Positions 13,491 to 64,000 of a DNA stretch of 64,000 nucleotides are shown one piece after another. The stretch is from Apostichopus japonicus. Lineage: Eukaryota; Echinodermata; Holothuroidea; Aspidochirotida; Stichopodidae. Under the pieces are notes generated by a model. It was given only the letters and a program-made list of their open reading frames with translations. It ran no database searches and was not told the origin of the DNA. The translations under genes and the position numbers were made by a program. The stretch lies in the NCBI RefSeq assembly GCF_037975245.1, contig NC_092568.1, positions 1,302,001-1,366,000 on the forward strand, given 5' to 3'. Within the stretch, counting starts at the first letter, position 1, and each line of letters starts with the position of its first letter.

Positions 13491-13999
13491 ATAAAAGTTT
13501 AAATGTACTACTACTAGCCAACTTTAGGCCTAGGGAAATTACAGCTATCCTATTCCTAGGCTAGACTTTAGAACTTAGAAGTTAGGGCTACTGTATGTTA
13601 CAGCAATTAGGCTAGGGCCTAAGTTAGGCTAGGTCGAAGTTGCATTACGCCATTAGCCTTGTCCGGGCAAAATTTAAAGGGACTTTTTAACTTATACAAA
13701 AATAATGGCTAGCAGTTACACCTGTTCAAACTGACATGACAATTTATACCTTAGCATCAACTTGATAGCAAGCCTAAATATTTCACTAGATGGGTTGTTC
13801 GGCTAATTCTAGTTATTGATCGAGGAAAATGTCCCGGTATATTTTGGATCTTCTTTTTTCTTCTTACGCAGACAGTATGCATCATACATCACACGCGCGT
13901 GCGCCGATCTAGTACGGGCAATATTAAACTTACCGCCCTTCTTCGCACTTACCGTTATAAGCAGGATCGGGGAATAAAATTATCTCACCTAACGTCCAT

Positions 14000-14182
14000 G
14001 GTTACCAGCGACACCTGATATAAAAACGCTAGATTTGCCAAAATAAAACCCCAGAAAACGCTAGATATCATTTTTGACTAACTTCTTTTCTTATGTATTG
14101 TTTTCAATAATTCGTTGCACTGATTCATATGATAGGTACTCTAGTGATCAGTTTTAATAACAAGTTGTAACAGTTTATCATA
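14000..14182 (-). repeat. Diverged fragment homologous to the right end of the giant foldback element
   Basis: This stretch aligns to the reverse complement of 54967-55123. Shared blocks are ACCAGCGACA, AACGCTAGATTTGC, AAAATAAAACC, CACTGATTCATATGAT and TTTTAATAACAAGTT, with small gaps between them. The 41-bp terminal repeat and the 182-bp satellite are not present next to it, so it is a partial or decayed copy. Confidence 0.7.
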
Positions 14183-15499
14183 ATCCGGAAATAAAGAAAA
14201 TTATCTGTGGGTTTAACAAACGGACCGATTCGGGCCTAATAAAAAACCGTGAATACAGTTTACACAGTATTGTAGTGTAAATTGCACGAAAACCTATAAA
14301 TAGATTTTATAGGGTCAGTGCTAACTGGTAATTTGGTCTCGAAAGAAAACTAGAACTTATTTTGTTAATTACCAATTTTGGGCGAAAAGCGATAGACTCT
14401 GCCAAATCTGAATAACAAAACGTTCGCTAGAAAAGTTTTAACAAAATACCGCTATGATCTAGTGTAACCAGATGTAAAATGCATTGAGGTTTCGATGACT
14501 TCATTGCACTAGGCATTTGCTTGTTAGTAACCAGAACTAGTATTGGTATGAAGTGGTATAAACTAGATTTTCGGGTACATTGACCAGAAAGTGGGGATAA
14601 AGGTAATTTTTCAGCTTTTTACAGGTTTGCAATATGTGTAAGTCGTCAATGTATATTGTTTTGTTCTATGCTTGTGTAATGTGAACACTCACTAACACAG
14701 AAATAAATATGTGGAAAAGTAAGTGGGCCCGACATTTCGATCCTGGCAGGCACTTCTTCAGAGGCTGAATGACAAGTAACAGAAAATAAAAGGGACAAAA
14801 TACAAGCACAGAATACAGATAGGTCAATGAGCAGGGTGAACACAAAGGAGATTGATGTAAGAGGATAAATTGACAAAGGGTGGAGAGAAGAAAGAAAAGA
14901 AACCAACAGAGGAAGAGGAGAGGTATATGAGCTAGATAAACTGTAGAATGACAAAGACAGGAAAGTGTAGAAAAAAGATGTGGAAGAGAGGGGTGACAGA
15001 GGGGAACAATGGGGGATGGAGGGGCAGAAGGAAGGTTAGTCATGTCCTTCATGAATGTTGAGCCCATGAGGTTGAATGGGCCGAAGGCATTGCATCCACA
15101 GCCTCTCTCTGCTGGGCCGTACTAGGTCAGGACGTATACCTATAAGGATGCCATACCACACCTGCTGACAACAATACGCTTTGCATCTATTTGGAGGGTC
15201 GCTGGCGCCATCTTGTCACACCTAAACAATGACTCTCGCAAACGGTGCCTACGTTATAGTACGTAACGAGGTTTTGATGAAATCCTGATCTTATCGTCAA
15301 ATATCTTTCATTTTCACATATAGAAACACTTGATGCACCAGATGAGCTCGAATTACAACTCCCGGGTATTTAGCCACTGTTTACAGAGTTGTTCTTACTG
15401 GTTGAAGAAAATCCTATAGCATGTTCTTAAATGTTGTACAATCTTACGTTATAGACTCTTAATTAGATACATTGCCAAATGCCCAGCCGTCTATATCGT

Positions 15500-15833
15500 C
15501 TATTACTTTAGTTTAGTAGAAAAAAAGGGATCAGGAGTGACATTCAAGTTGCCACCAAGGACCTTATAGGAGAGGGAAAAAACTGAAGATACAAAGAAGC
15601 AGACCCGATTACAATGCTCAAAGTGTTTGTCCAAATCATTCTGAAACTCATTCACTTGCACTACTGGCAAGTACAATTTTCTCAGGCAAAACCGTTACAC
15701 TCATTCACAACCAGCTATTAGCACCAAAAAAAGGTAATTCCGAATATTAATCCTACTTTGTAACTTCTGAAGTTTAAGACAATGACCTCTGGAGCAACTA
15801 CAATTAGCAACATGCAAATGTCAGACCAAAATG
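15500..15833 (-). mobile_element. LINE 3' fragment, same family as 49930-50515
   Basis: It is highly similar over about 300 bases to 49935-50230. Shared text includes AGGATCAGGAGTGACATTCA-like sequence (first copy), CAGACCCGATTACAATGCT and CGAATATTAATCCTACT. In the second copy the homologous stretch codes for the end of a non-LTR reverse transcriptase. Here the frame is broken. The 3' end is marked by a short TTTAG repeat. Confidence 0.65.
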
Positions 15834-18433
15834 TTGGGGAGACGGCTTTACAGAAATATTTGAGCCCCTATAGGGAGCAGGTACTCCGAGTTGGAGGGCA
15901 CCAACAATATTGATGGAGGGGCACCAATAACAAAAGAAGGGCCACAATAATCATGTGCTGTTACTTTACTTGTGAAGTATTTCATGATTGTGAGATGTTA
16001 TGATTCGCTGTCCATTCCGCATACATATACCGTTAGACGTGTCTCACAATTCTGTATATTTTTTAATTTTAAGATTTTCTTAGAATCTGGAAAATAACTT
16101 GGGCACTGAATTGCCTAACGTTAAAAGATTCTACACAAAGTAGCAGTGTAGGTTGACGCATTTGGGTGAGCAGTTGATCTTCAATTTGCTGCAAGCGACT
16201 AGCCCGTGGCTTCTATGTATTAACTTCTGTGCTTAACCACTGATCTCGTCATCATTTAGAGATCAGTATTACGATCGTTGCCGCCGTCTACCAAGTATAA
16301 TGCATACGCAATTAAAATCCCCACTGACTTATACACTAAATCATAAAAATAATGTTGTCTCTAAGTGTCAAGTTCTCACTAGCTAAACACTACCCACCAC
16401 GATATGGTGCGACAATTACACAAAGAAATGAGGTTTGATGCTGTATTAGTAACGAATAAACCCGGCAAAGATACAATACATAAATATCTTAATGACATAA
16501 CAAGCTCAGTAGTAGAGCACACTTGAAAACTCATTGCAGATTTTTTTTCCCTATGAGAGCCTGAAGTTCTCGTCACTTGTAAACGAAACTCTTTCAGTAG
16601 TAAGCGATTTTCGTTCGCTCCTCCTGGGAGGACTCAAGTGGTTCAAAATTTGCCACAATTGACCCAATGTTTGTACCACATGTACTTCCATTCATTCTCT
16701 TCAACATCCAAGCCACAAAACCAGATCCTGATTGATAACATACCAAGAAAGGTGTGCCCCGGCTGCATTTGGCACTTTTCCCGAAGGAGAACGCTCAGGC
16801 GGATTGATATAGACCCTAATAGGAGTATGCCACCTTAAGTAACAGATGATTTTTTTTCTTAAAAAAATCCAAACTGAAACTTTTTGTAGTCTTCGCAATG
16901 TAAACAACACCAGAAATTTTTGCATTTTCGGTCCGTTAAGATGTATATTTAGAGATTTCAATATGCAGTGTGTAATACACAAATGGGCCATATTGTGTAC
17001 ACAGTAACCAGGTCTAAGTCTGCAAAAACACTTCCAGTCACCTATTTTGATACACCTTACTATGATGAACCTAATTCTGCAGCTTACTGTTGAACAGAAC
17101 TTTTCCTGGAAAAAATGGCACAAGCTTTAACCATGTGCAAATAATGACGGTTTTGTTGAAAGTTGTGATAGCATAAGTGACACTGTATATATACAGAAAT
17201 GTGATTCACTGTAGTTGATAGAATAACTTCATACTAAAAGATGTAGGCAGTACATGTATGCAACCAACAGTATTGGCATCAATTATGCTAGAAAGCCAAG
17301 AAATGGTCACTCATTCTCAATCTTAAACACTCATTTTAGAATTTTACTGGAACCATCATAGCATTCTTTTCAAACTGAGACATGTTAATTGTCTAAACGG
17401 ACAAACTCTAATATCTGGCAATAATTTTGAAAAGTTGGAATCTTCAGGAAAGTAAACTTTCAGCAATTTTCGCATGATACAAAAGTTTGGCCAATATTGA
17501 AAACCTGTAGAGAAAAGTAAGGCAATGTTTAAAAGAGACCACAATAGGAACATGATATGAGAATACTAGGAGCCCTTTACACTGTAAACTTGTGTGTTGC
17601 TGACAACCCCCCCCCCCCCCAATAAAAAGGGTTTTGGTTTCCTCGATTTTCAAAGTCCTAAATAAGCCTGATTGACAACGAAAATGTAATTATCATGTTT
17701 TGAAAAACTGCTACATAATCAAACTTTAAAAATAAAATCATACAAGAATATTTTAAAGCAATTATAGAGTATCTAATTTGAATACAAGATTGGAGAGGGG
17801 TGGGAGGAGGGGAGGGGCAAATATTGACATAGAAAAAAACTTAACAAGTGAGAACTGACTATTGTCAATGAAGGTCAAGTAGAAGTTTTAATGATTAAAA
17901 TCATAGATCTGATGCAAAGCTTATACAGGTAAACTACCAAACATTGTTTATACTCACAAAACCAGCAAGTGTCTTTAATGTAGCAATTTACTTTATAAAA
18001 GAATAACTTAGTCAGAATTTTTCGTTTTTATACATATAACCCAACATAACAGAAAGAACAAAAACAAATGAGTGGTTAGTTTTTTTCTATATCTATTCTT
18101 TTTTTCAAGATATTCACCAATAAAATATGGTAAATTTCTGAACTGCTGCTTTTAGGTTAAATAAATGATGACGTGAATTCCTCAGAGCAGGACTAAAGGT
18201 TAACGTTAATCCAATGTCTGATCAACTATAGTAACTCGGCCCAAAACATGAACAACAGAGCACCATTGGGTGACACTCAACACCATTCGTAGGTAACAAA
18301 GTTGTAATGCATCATAACTATATCAGTTATTTGTGGCCACAAAAATATCATGTTTGCCAATTGACTTTTGTGTTGCATCTCAAGGAACTGACCTTATCGT
18401 ACACATGTTAGCCTAAGAAGTCAGCCACTTTAA

Positions 18434-18781
18434 AGGGTGTGAAGACTCGCGCAAAAGAAACGTCTAATGCCGGTAATTTGACCTAGTTTCAAATGAGGTG
18501 TAACAGAAGTGTTAGACACCCCCATCGATCCCAGAAAATACACACACAGCTTGCTACCGTCGGTAATTAGACACTAGTGTACAGTCGGTACATATAGCTG
18601 CGGTCAATACCCACAGCACAGTATACAAACAATACAGCGATGGACATCTCAGGTCCAGCTATAGACAACAATTAAGGTATCACGTTTCATTACTGTATGC
18701 ATTTTGTAGCGACACAAACAAAACGTCAAAGTTAACTTTTTCAGATGGCCGCACACGGTTTGGGGCGAGTCTTCAATGCCT
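18434..18781 (+). mobile_element. TTAA-flanked MITE, copy 1 (348 bp)
   Basis: The ends are AGGGTGTGAAGACTCGC on the left and, in reverse complement, AGGCATTGAAGACTCGC on the right. The flanks are TTAA on the left and TTAC on the right. A second copy in opposite orientation lies at 59438-59782 with perfect TTAA on both sides. The interior has no coding capacity. TTAA duplication is typical of piggyBac-type insertion; the family assignment is an inference. Confidence 0.75.
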
Positions 18782-18917
18782 TTACTTGATGAACTTCAAT
18801 GTCTAAAGGATCATTTTCTCGAACATTAAAAATGGTATAGAAGTACAACCTGGACTCACAGCATTAACAGCCTCCAAATTGTGCCTGAAGTCATCCTTTA
18901 AAACAGTCTGCCAGAAA

Positions 18918-26456
<7,539 letters not shown>

Positions 26457-28495
26457 CTGTAATAAAACAAAACAACAGAATAATCTGTGCATTAAATCTA
26501 GTTTTCCAGGCATATAACATTTAAGCATCCCTTGGAACATGATCATACCGCTTAATAGGCTATAACATTATGCTAGAGCCCGACACTGACAATGAAACAT
26601 CAACATAGATCTAGGGTGGGTTTGGGAGGGGATGACATCGACAAAATCTGTCACAGACATGACACAACACATCTGATCATGTGACATGTTACAATTGAAT
26701 AGACTAATCCAAATAGTAGGAAACAATTCTCCATGGAGTCTAACTACCAATGTAGGCTGGGCTTGTGATGTTAAATAATGACAAACAAGTTGCAAAACAG
26801 CAGAAGTTCGATGATCTCAAAATACTTAGGCCATTTTGATGTACTTAACAAGCTCTTATATAAGTTTTGAATTGCATTGTGAAGACTGAAAGAAGTTGGA
26901 GGGTGAAAAGGTACTGAGAATAATTTGTTGATAGAACTTCAAAAAAACACTCTATGAAAATTGATAAAGTCGGTAGGAATAGGAAAGGAAGGTCAGTGTT
27001 TCTAAACATATCCTTAATTTTAACTGTTCTTTACTTTATAGGCAAACTTCATAAACTGCAAGTATTTAAAGTGTTAATGAAGTATACAAGATCAAAATTG
27101 AATATTGCTCCTAATTTCTAACCTTTACAAGCAAGTCTCTAGTCTGATTAGCTAAAAGAGGTGCTCCTTTAGAAGGGTAGAATATTTAAAAATGCAGTTA
27201 AGAAATATTTGGGGGATAACTACAGGAGATAGGTCAAATATTGCAATTCAGCAGCAGTGGCTATTGTAATACATCTTTCCTCCAATACGCATCCCCCTCA
27301 TAAGAATGTTTATATTTCCTCCTGCCCAAAGGTTATCTGTGGGTTCGTTTGATGCAATCTTTCTCATAAATGTTGTGTACTCATGTGAAGAGAGATTATG
27401 TTATGGTATAAAGCATTCCAATCACGAGATTCATGCAGTCAGTCAAATGTACAAAACAGTTGTGCTTACAAGATAGCAGGTTCACTAGAAAATCTAATGG
27501 AATGTTAGTAGAGTATATATTCATACTTAATTTAAGCGTATGTTTTCAGTAAAGAGTAAAAAATAAATATGAAAAGGCACCTGAAATGATCAAATATATT
27601 AAAACAAATAAGATATATCCAAATAAAGCAAACTCAAACCGGGCAAACTAGGATTACTGTGGGTGCTGATAAAATTGTGTACATGATCATTGATATGTGA
27701 GGTACTAAACGCTCAGATGTTCTAGAAGTAACAGATTATTGTAAGCTTTGACAAGGCTATTCCCACTGATCACATTGACAATTTTAAAATGACAGTCCAA
27801 ATATAATTGTTATCACTCCATCTTTAAGTGATAGATTTGCGGTAAGTTTTTGGTATCATCTCTAACTTATGTTGGGCCTAAGTTGTAGGAGGAATGTTTT
27901 AAAGCAATGTATAAACTAGTTTTGAGCACAAGGTTTGTACCTCCAATCTTCATTACCCGAACAATGTAGAAGTAAATATATTAGATTACGCTAACGTTCC
28001 TAAAACGCACGTCCTCAGCTATGTTACGAGTAGCGCTACTTACTATGTGAGGCCTAAATGGCTAACCCACTAACGTAGACAAGTTGAGCTTAGGCGATGG
28101 GTTTAGCCTAAGATAATGTAAGTAACGGTCCTAACCTAACGTTTCTAGACTGCTGAAGAATTGTCTGTTACGTGTTAGGTGTATGTAAAGTAGGAATGCA
28201 AAGACATAACTGAATGTTTAATTGTGTGCAGTAGGGTGAATACTCGCCAAACTAACTTTCAAAGTGATGACAACTTCAGCTCGTAAGCGATGGTCGGAAC
28301 ATTTCTACTCAACTTAGACAATGTGTATTTCCCGGTACTGGGATGTATTCTGTACTGTAACGTATCGCCAGTGTCGCTGATATTTGACCTATGGATATTG
28401 TGTTGACATATGCAGCTAGCAGACGACGTTTGTAACTGCGTACTGAGCCAAAGAAATATGGTACTGAGCATACCCGTACCTCGGCTGAAAAGATT

Positions 28496-29040
28496 AGTCC
28501 AGGCCAAAACTCATTTTTGATATTTTAAAGAGGAACATAATCTAAGCATTCTGGTGAAATTTGCATTCAATTCCAATGAACCGTTTTGAGTTATTGGCAG
28601 TTGAAGTTGCCTCCTTTCGTACCAAAAGTGAACTTAGAGCAAACAGGTGTGACGTCATTGTTGCACACTGATAAATAATGTTTTGTTTTTACAATTTACG
28701 TCTAATTTCCATACTCCACAATTGGATGCATCCATAATGTGAATGTAACATAGATATTGGTACTTTATAAACTTCACATTCCCTTTAGACAAACTAGTAA
28801 CCTTATCCAGTCCAAGATCAAATCAATAGACTGAAAAATAAAGAAAAAACAAAACATTATTTGTCAGTGTGAAACTATGATATCACACCTGTTTGCTTCA
28901 AGTTCACTTTTGGTAGAATATCAGATAAATTCAACTGTCAATATCTCAAAAACGGTGCATAGGAATTGAATAAAAATTTCACTAGAATGCTTAGAATATG
29001 TTTCTCTTTAAAATATCAAAAAGAAATTTTGACCTGGACT
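28496..29040. mobile_element. 545-bp MITE with ~190-bp inverted arms
   Basis: The left end AGTCCAGGCCAAAA and right end (reverse complement) AGTCCAGGTCAAAA open long inverted arms. These share TTTTTGATATTTTAAAGAG, CTAAGCATTCT, ACCAAAAGTGAACTT and GCAAACAGGTGTGA. ATT lies next to both ends, a possible 3-bp duplication. There is no coding content. The superfamily cannot be fixed by eye. Confidence 0.75.
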
Positions 29041-30908
29041 ATTCTTTTAATAGACTTGTTGAGGTGGCAGCCTTAGTTGCGAGAGAATTCAAGTTTGCAA
29101 AATCTCCAATTATCATGGTCATCCCCAGGAAAAAATGTTTCAGTTAAAAGCCCTCACTACGAGTGGCAACATATTCTTGCAGCAAATTATCACTAAAGCG
29201 GACTTTTTCTTCTTGGGGACGATTATATTTGGCGTCAATGGTTTACGGTAGATTCTGTTGATTAGATTATTTGGGTAGGGTAGGGGAGAGAGGGGGGGTA
29301 GTGTTGTTTACTGCTGTCGTCTAGTTTTCTGTGAGAATCGTAGTACTGTTTGGTTCCGCTGGGTGAGTCGCGTAAATAGCAACAATTCTTTTACTCATTT
29401 CGTGACCATCAAATTCTTAGCCTACCTGGCATGGGCTGTAAAACGCCTGACCCAGGCCAACCCCTGACCCAGGCCTTCCCTTTAAGTACACTTTCACAAA
29501 TGATCGTCAATCTATGAAATCGTAGCCGAGGTATATTTGTTGAGGCAAAATCTCAACATGTGTCATGGGGCGAAATTAAAAATAAAACTGACCAACAAAT
29601 GAATACGCAACACAACATTGTTATAAGTTCTGAATATTTATTATATTTTCGAAAATCCGAATATCACGTTTGTAGAAAAATATGATTATATAGGGCTTGC
29701 ACAAAATTGTAACAGAAGGAAAAAAATATAATATCGCTCTCTTTTTCTTTAACTAATGAAGTAGAAAGTACAACTTAAAACTAAATATATATAGAAGAAA
29801 TACCCATATTTCGGTTTTTATTCAATATTCTGCAGTTTAAACTCTTTTGGTTGAAATTTTTCATGAAAATAAGCCATCTAAAAATACGAGCATTGTTGAT
29901 ACCTATTCAAAATTTGGAAGTTTTTCTGGATATGATGGTACTTTTAGAGTTGCAAAGTATTCGCCTAAAACAAAGTATGAAATTGAAAAACGAAATGATT
30001 ACAGAGCGGGTTGAAACTTCTTGATCCAACTCTAACTCCCGTTCATGATATATGAAATATTTTACATGTTATTCACGTTAGCGTAGGTGAGTACACTACG
30101 CAAAAGTTCACCATGTCATATACATGGGCTACTACGGTGGCTCTGGAGCGACGTGGAAAGAAAAAGAAAATAAATTGCTAAATCAAAATTACAGTTTTAT
30201 TTTACCGTCCTTTCAGAGCCACCGTATGCTACAACAGCAACAACTGATTTTGTTTCCTTTTAAGATTAAAATGATTGTTAAATATTTAAAGTCCATTCAA
30301 CTGTATGTTATTTTATGTTAGAAAGGTATAATGATCCATTGATGATCCAGTGATTTCATCAAACTTATAGAAAGTGGATTAAAGTTTGAAGAAATCCTAT
30401 TTTCTATTAAAGAAAGACGACAAAAGACAAAGACAGTTTTGAAATTATGTCACTGTTTGTGACGTCACAAATCATATACAATGGACTGAGTCAAATATAT
30501 TTAAAATATTTCTAAATATAGTTTCTAACACCACCCCATCCTCCAACACCACAAACACACACACACATGACACACACACACCCTTTCTTTGAGAAAATAT
30601 ATGAAGGAAAGGTTGAGCCTGGTTGGGATGGGGGGGGGGGGGGGTCCTTGCATTTGTCACAGTAACTTAAGACGGCGAAAATCATGGTCCGCCGTTTTTC
30701 GGACTGACAAACAAACCACCTGGCGTCATAATCTTTCATATCTCTCTTGTGACGTCACAGGTTGAATCTAACTTCGTCACTGGTAACCTTAAGTTCCTGC
30801 AAGTAAATGATGGATATTTCACCCATGCACCTAACTATTATCTCCAGTCAACGAAAAACGTTAACTATAGGATACATTTTTGAAACTTCTCGTCGTTCTG
30901 GGTACGCT

Positions 30909-31432
30909 CATAGGCGTAGGAGGCGGGGGGCTGGGGAGGCTGCAGCCCCCCAACCAAATTTTGGGTGAAAATTCGGGCAAGATGCTGAGAATTTTTCGGG
31001 CACCCACTGAAAAAAGAAAAATTTGCATTGTGTTTTTCAATTTTTTTTGTGTGAAAATTCGGGCAATATGCTGAGAATTTTCGGGCACCTACTGAAAGAA
31101 GAATAATTTGCAATGTGTTTTTCAATGGTTAAACTGATATTATTATTATCGTTATTATTGTAACGACTTCCCCAATAATTATAACCAATATGGAAGGGTA
31201 ATAACACGGAAAATATAATCAAAATTTTTCACGCGCTTCGCGTGCGTTCAACATCTTACTGCGCATATCATAGGCATTTATCGGTTATTTGCATGCGATG
31301 TAATAACCGATGAATGCCTATATGATATGCACATTAGGATGTTGGGCGCGCGAAAAATTGTGGTTATATTTTTCGGGCAAGTCGTTACAGCCCCCCCCCC
31401 CCCCCAAATCAAATTAGGCTCCTACGCCTATG
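30909..31432. mobile_element. 524-bp MITE with perfect 8-bp target duplication
   Basis: The terminal inverted repeat CATAGGCGTAGGAG is present at both ends. GGTACGCT directly flanks it at 30901-30908 and 31433-31440. The interior holds GC-rich ends (GCAGCCCCCC type), the phrase TTCGGGCA, and an inner hairpin around GGCATTTATCGGTTAT. An 8-bp duplication fits hAT-type insertion. A related copy is at 37563-37990. Confidence 0.8.
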
Positions 31433-31628
31433 GGTACGCTGTTTAATAATCATATTTATAATGAAAAAAAAACACCAACCATAATTATTGTTTCCCTCTG
31501 GGATATATAAAGTTATACTTACTTACTTACTTGTCTCCTTTAAATCAAAATTAAACTGTAAAAAAAAAATGAAATTGAAACCAACTCTGCAGATAGTGGT
31601 TACTCGCCTATGAATCAAACAGGTTTGT

Positions 31629-64000
<32,372 letters not shown>

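Larger units (their letters stand above)
11530..18917. other. Intergenic region between the UNC5CL-like gene and the MULE-derived gene
   Basis: No intact gene was recognised. The stretch holds a LINE 3' fragment (12765-13490), a fragment related to the right end of the giant foldback element (14000-14182), a second LINE 3' fragment (15500-15833) and a TTAA-flanked MITE (18434-18781). It should also contain the unassigned 5' exon and promoter of the UNC5CL-like gene. At 14700-15100 there is a box reading CGACATTTCGATCCTGGCAG followed by CTTCTTCAGAGG, a type of motif common in dispersed animal repeats; I cannot name its family. Between 16.3 and 18.4 kb only short frames without known motifs were seen. 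Confidence 0.5.
26457..31628. other. Intergenic region between the MULE-derived gene and the SLCO gene
   Basis: No protein gene was recognised. The right part should include the SLCO 3' UTR. The stretch 28259-28490 precedes a possible donor (GTTAGT at 28258, minus strand) and could be a 5' exon or promoter of the MULE-derived gene; this is only a guess. Two non-autonomous elements (28496-29040 and 30909-31432) and several G/C homopolymers are present. The sequence at 29.6-30.5 kb is AT-rich with nothing identifiable. Confidence 0.45.

Noticed and set aside
14646-15067. Ser/Leu/Pro-rich frames of 102 and 133 aa
   Set aside because: Two overlapping frames of a purine-rich low-complexity stretch; looks like dispersed repeat sequence.
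16701-17123. 140-aa minus-strand open frame
   Set aside because: Mixed composition but no recognisable domain, no splice or codon pattern, and no neighbouring exon that continues it.
31061-31079. CRISPR-like or riboswitch-like repeats in GC-rich MITE ends
   Set aside because: The repeats are paired MITE subterminal motifs in an animal genome; no spacer array.

Overview
This is a window of an animal nuclear genome: AT-rich, with spliced genes, GT-AG introns, LINE 3' ends, many short inverted-repeat transposons and simple repeats. I infer a marine invertebrate deuterostome. An echinoderm is my best guess, because a giant foldback-type element with tandem-repeat arms recalls the sea urchin TU elements, but no species-level marker was recognised. 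There are no prokaryotic features, no CRISPR array, and no tRNA or rRNA gene that I could see.

Four protein genes can be built from the sequence with matching splice sites and codon phases. (1) 324-1269, plus strand: the last two exons of cytosolic malate dehydrogenase (MDH1). (2) 5677-11529, minus strand: a ZU5-UPA-Death-domain protein like UNC5CL, five exons, about 557 aa, with a DSGxxS motif near each end. (3) 18918-26456, minus strand: a 913-aa protein with two C2H2 fingers, a FLYWCH/FAR1-like region, a degenerate MULE-transposase core and a SWIM finger, five exons; probably a domesticated transposase. (4) 31629-62634, minus strand: an organic anion transporting polypeptide (SLCO/OATP), eight coding exons, about 683 aa, spread over 31 kb.

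The rest is mostly mobile DNA. The main discovery candidate is a 12,251-bp element at 42987-55237 in the 19.3-kb intron 3 of the SLCO gene. It has perfect 41-bp terminal inverted repeats and a perfect 9-bp flanking duplication (GTTGCAAAT). Two long arrays of the same ~182-bp satellite lie in opposite orientation (about 27 and 21 units) around a ~3-kb core with no recognisable transposase. A smaller foldback-like element (42185-42692) lies just beside it, and a diverged piece of its right end lies at 14.0 kb. Other repeats include two copies of a TTAA-flanked MITE, two copies of a MITE with perfect 8-bp duplications, LINE 3' fragments, hairpin MITEs and long AT, ATC and tetranucleotide repeats.

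The four genes show no functional link; this is ordinary neighbourhood in an animal genome. Exon boundaries come from reading splice consensus, codon phase and family similarity by eye, with no transcript evidence. Unit counts and repeat borders outside the exact TIR/TSD cases are approximate.
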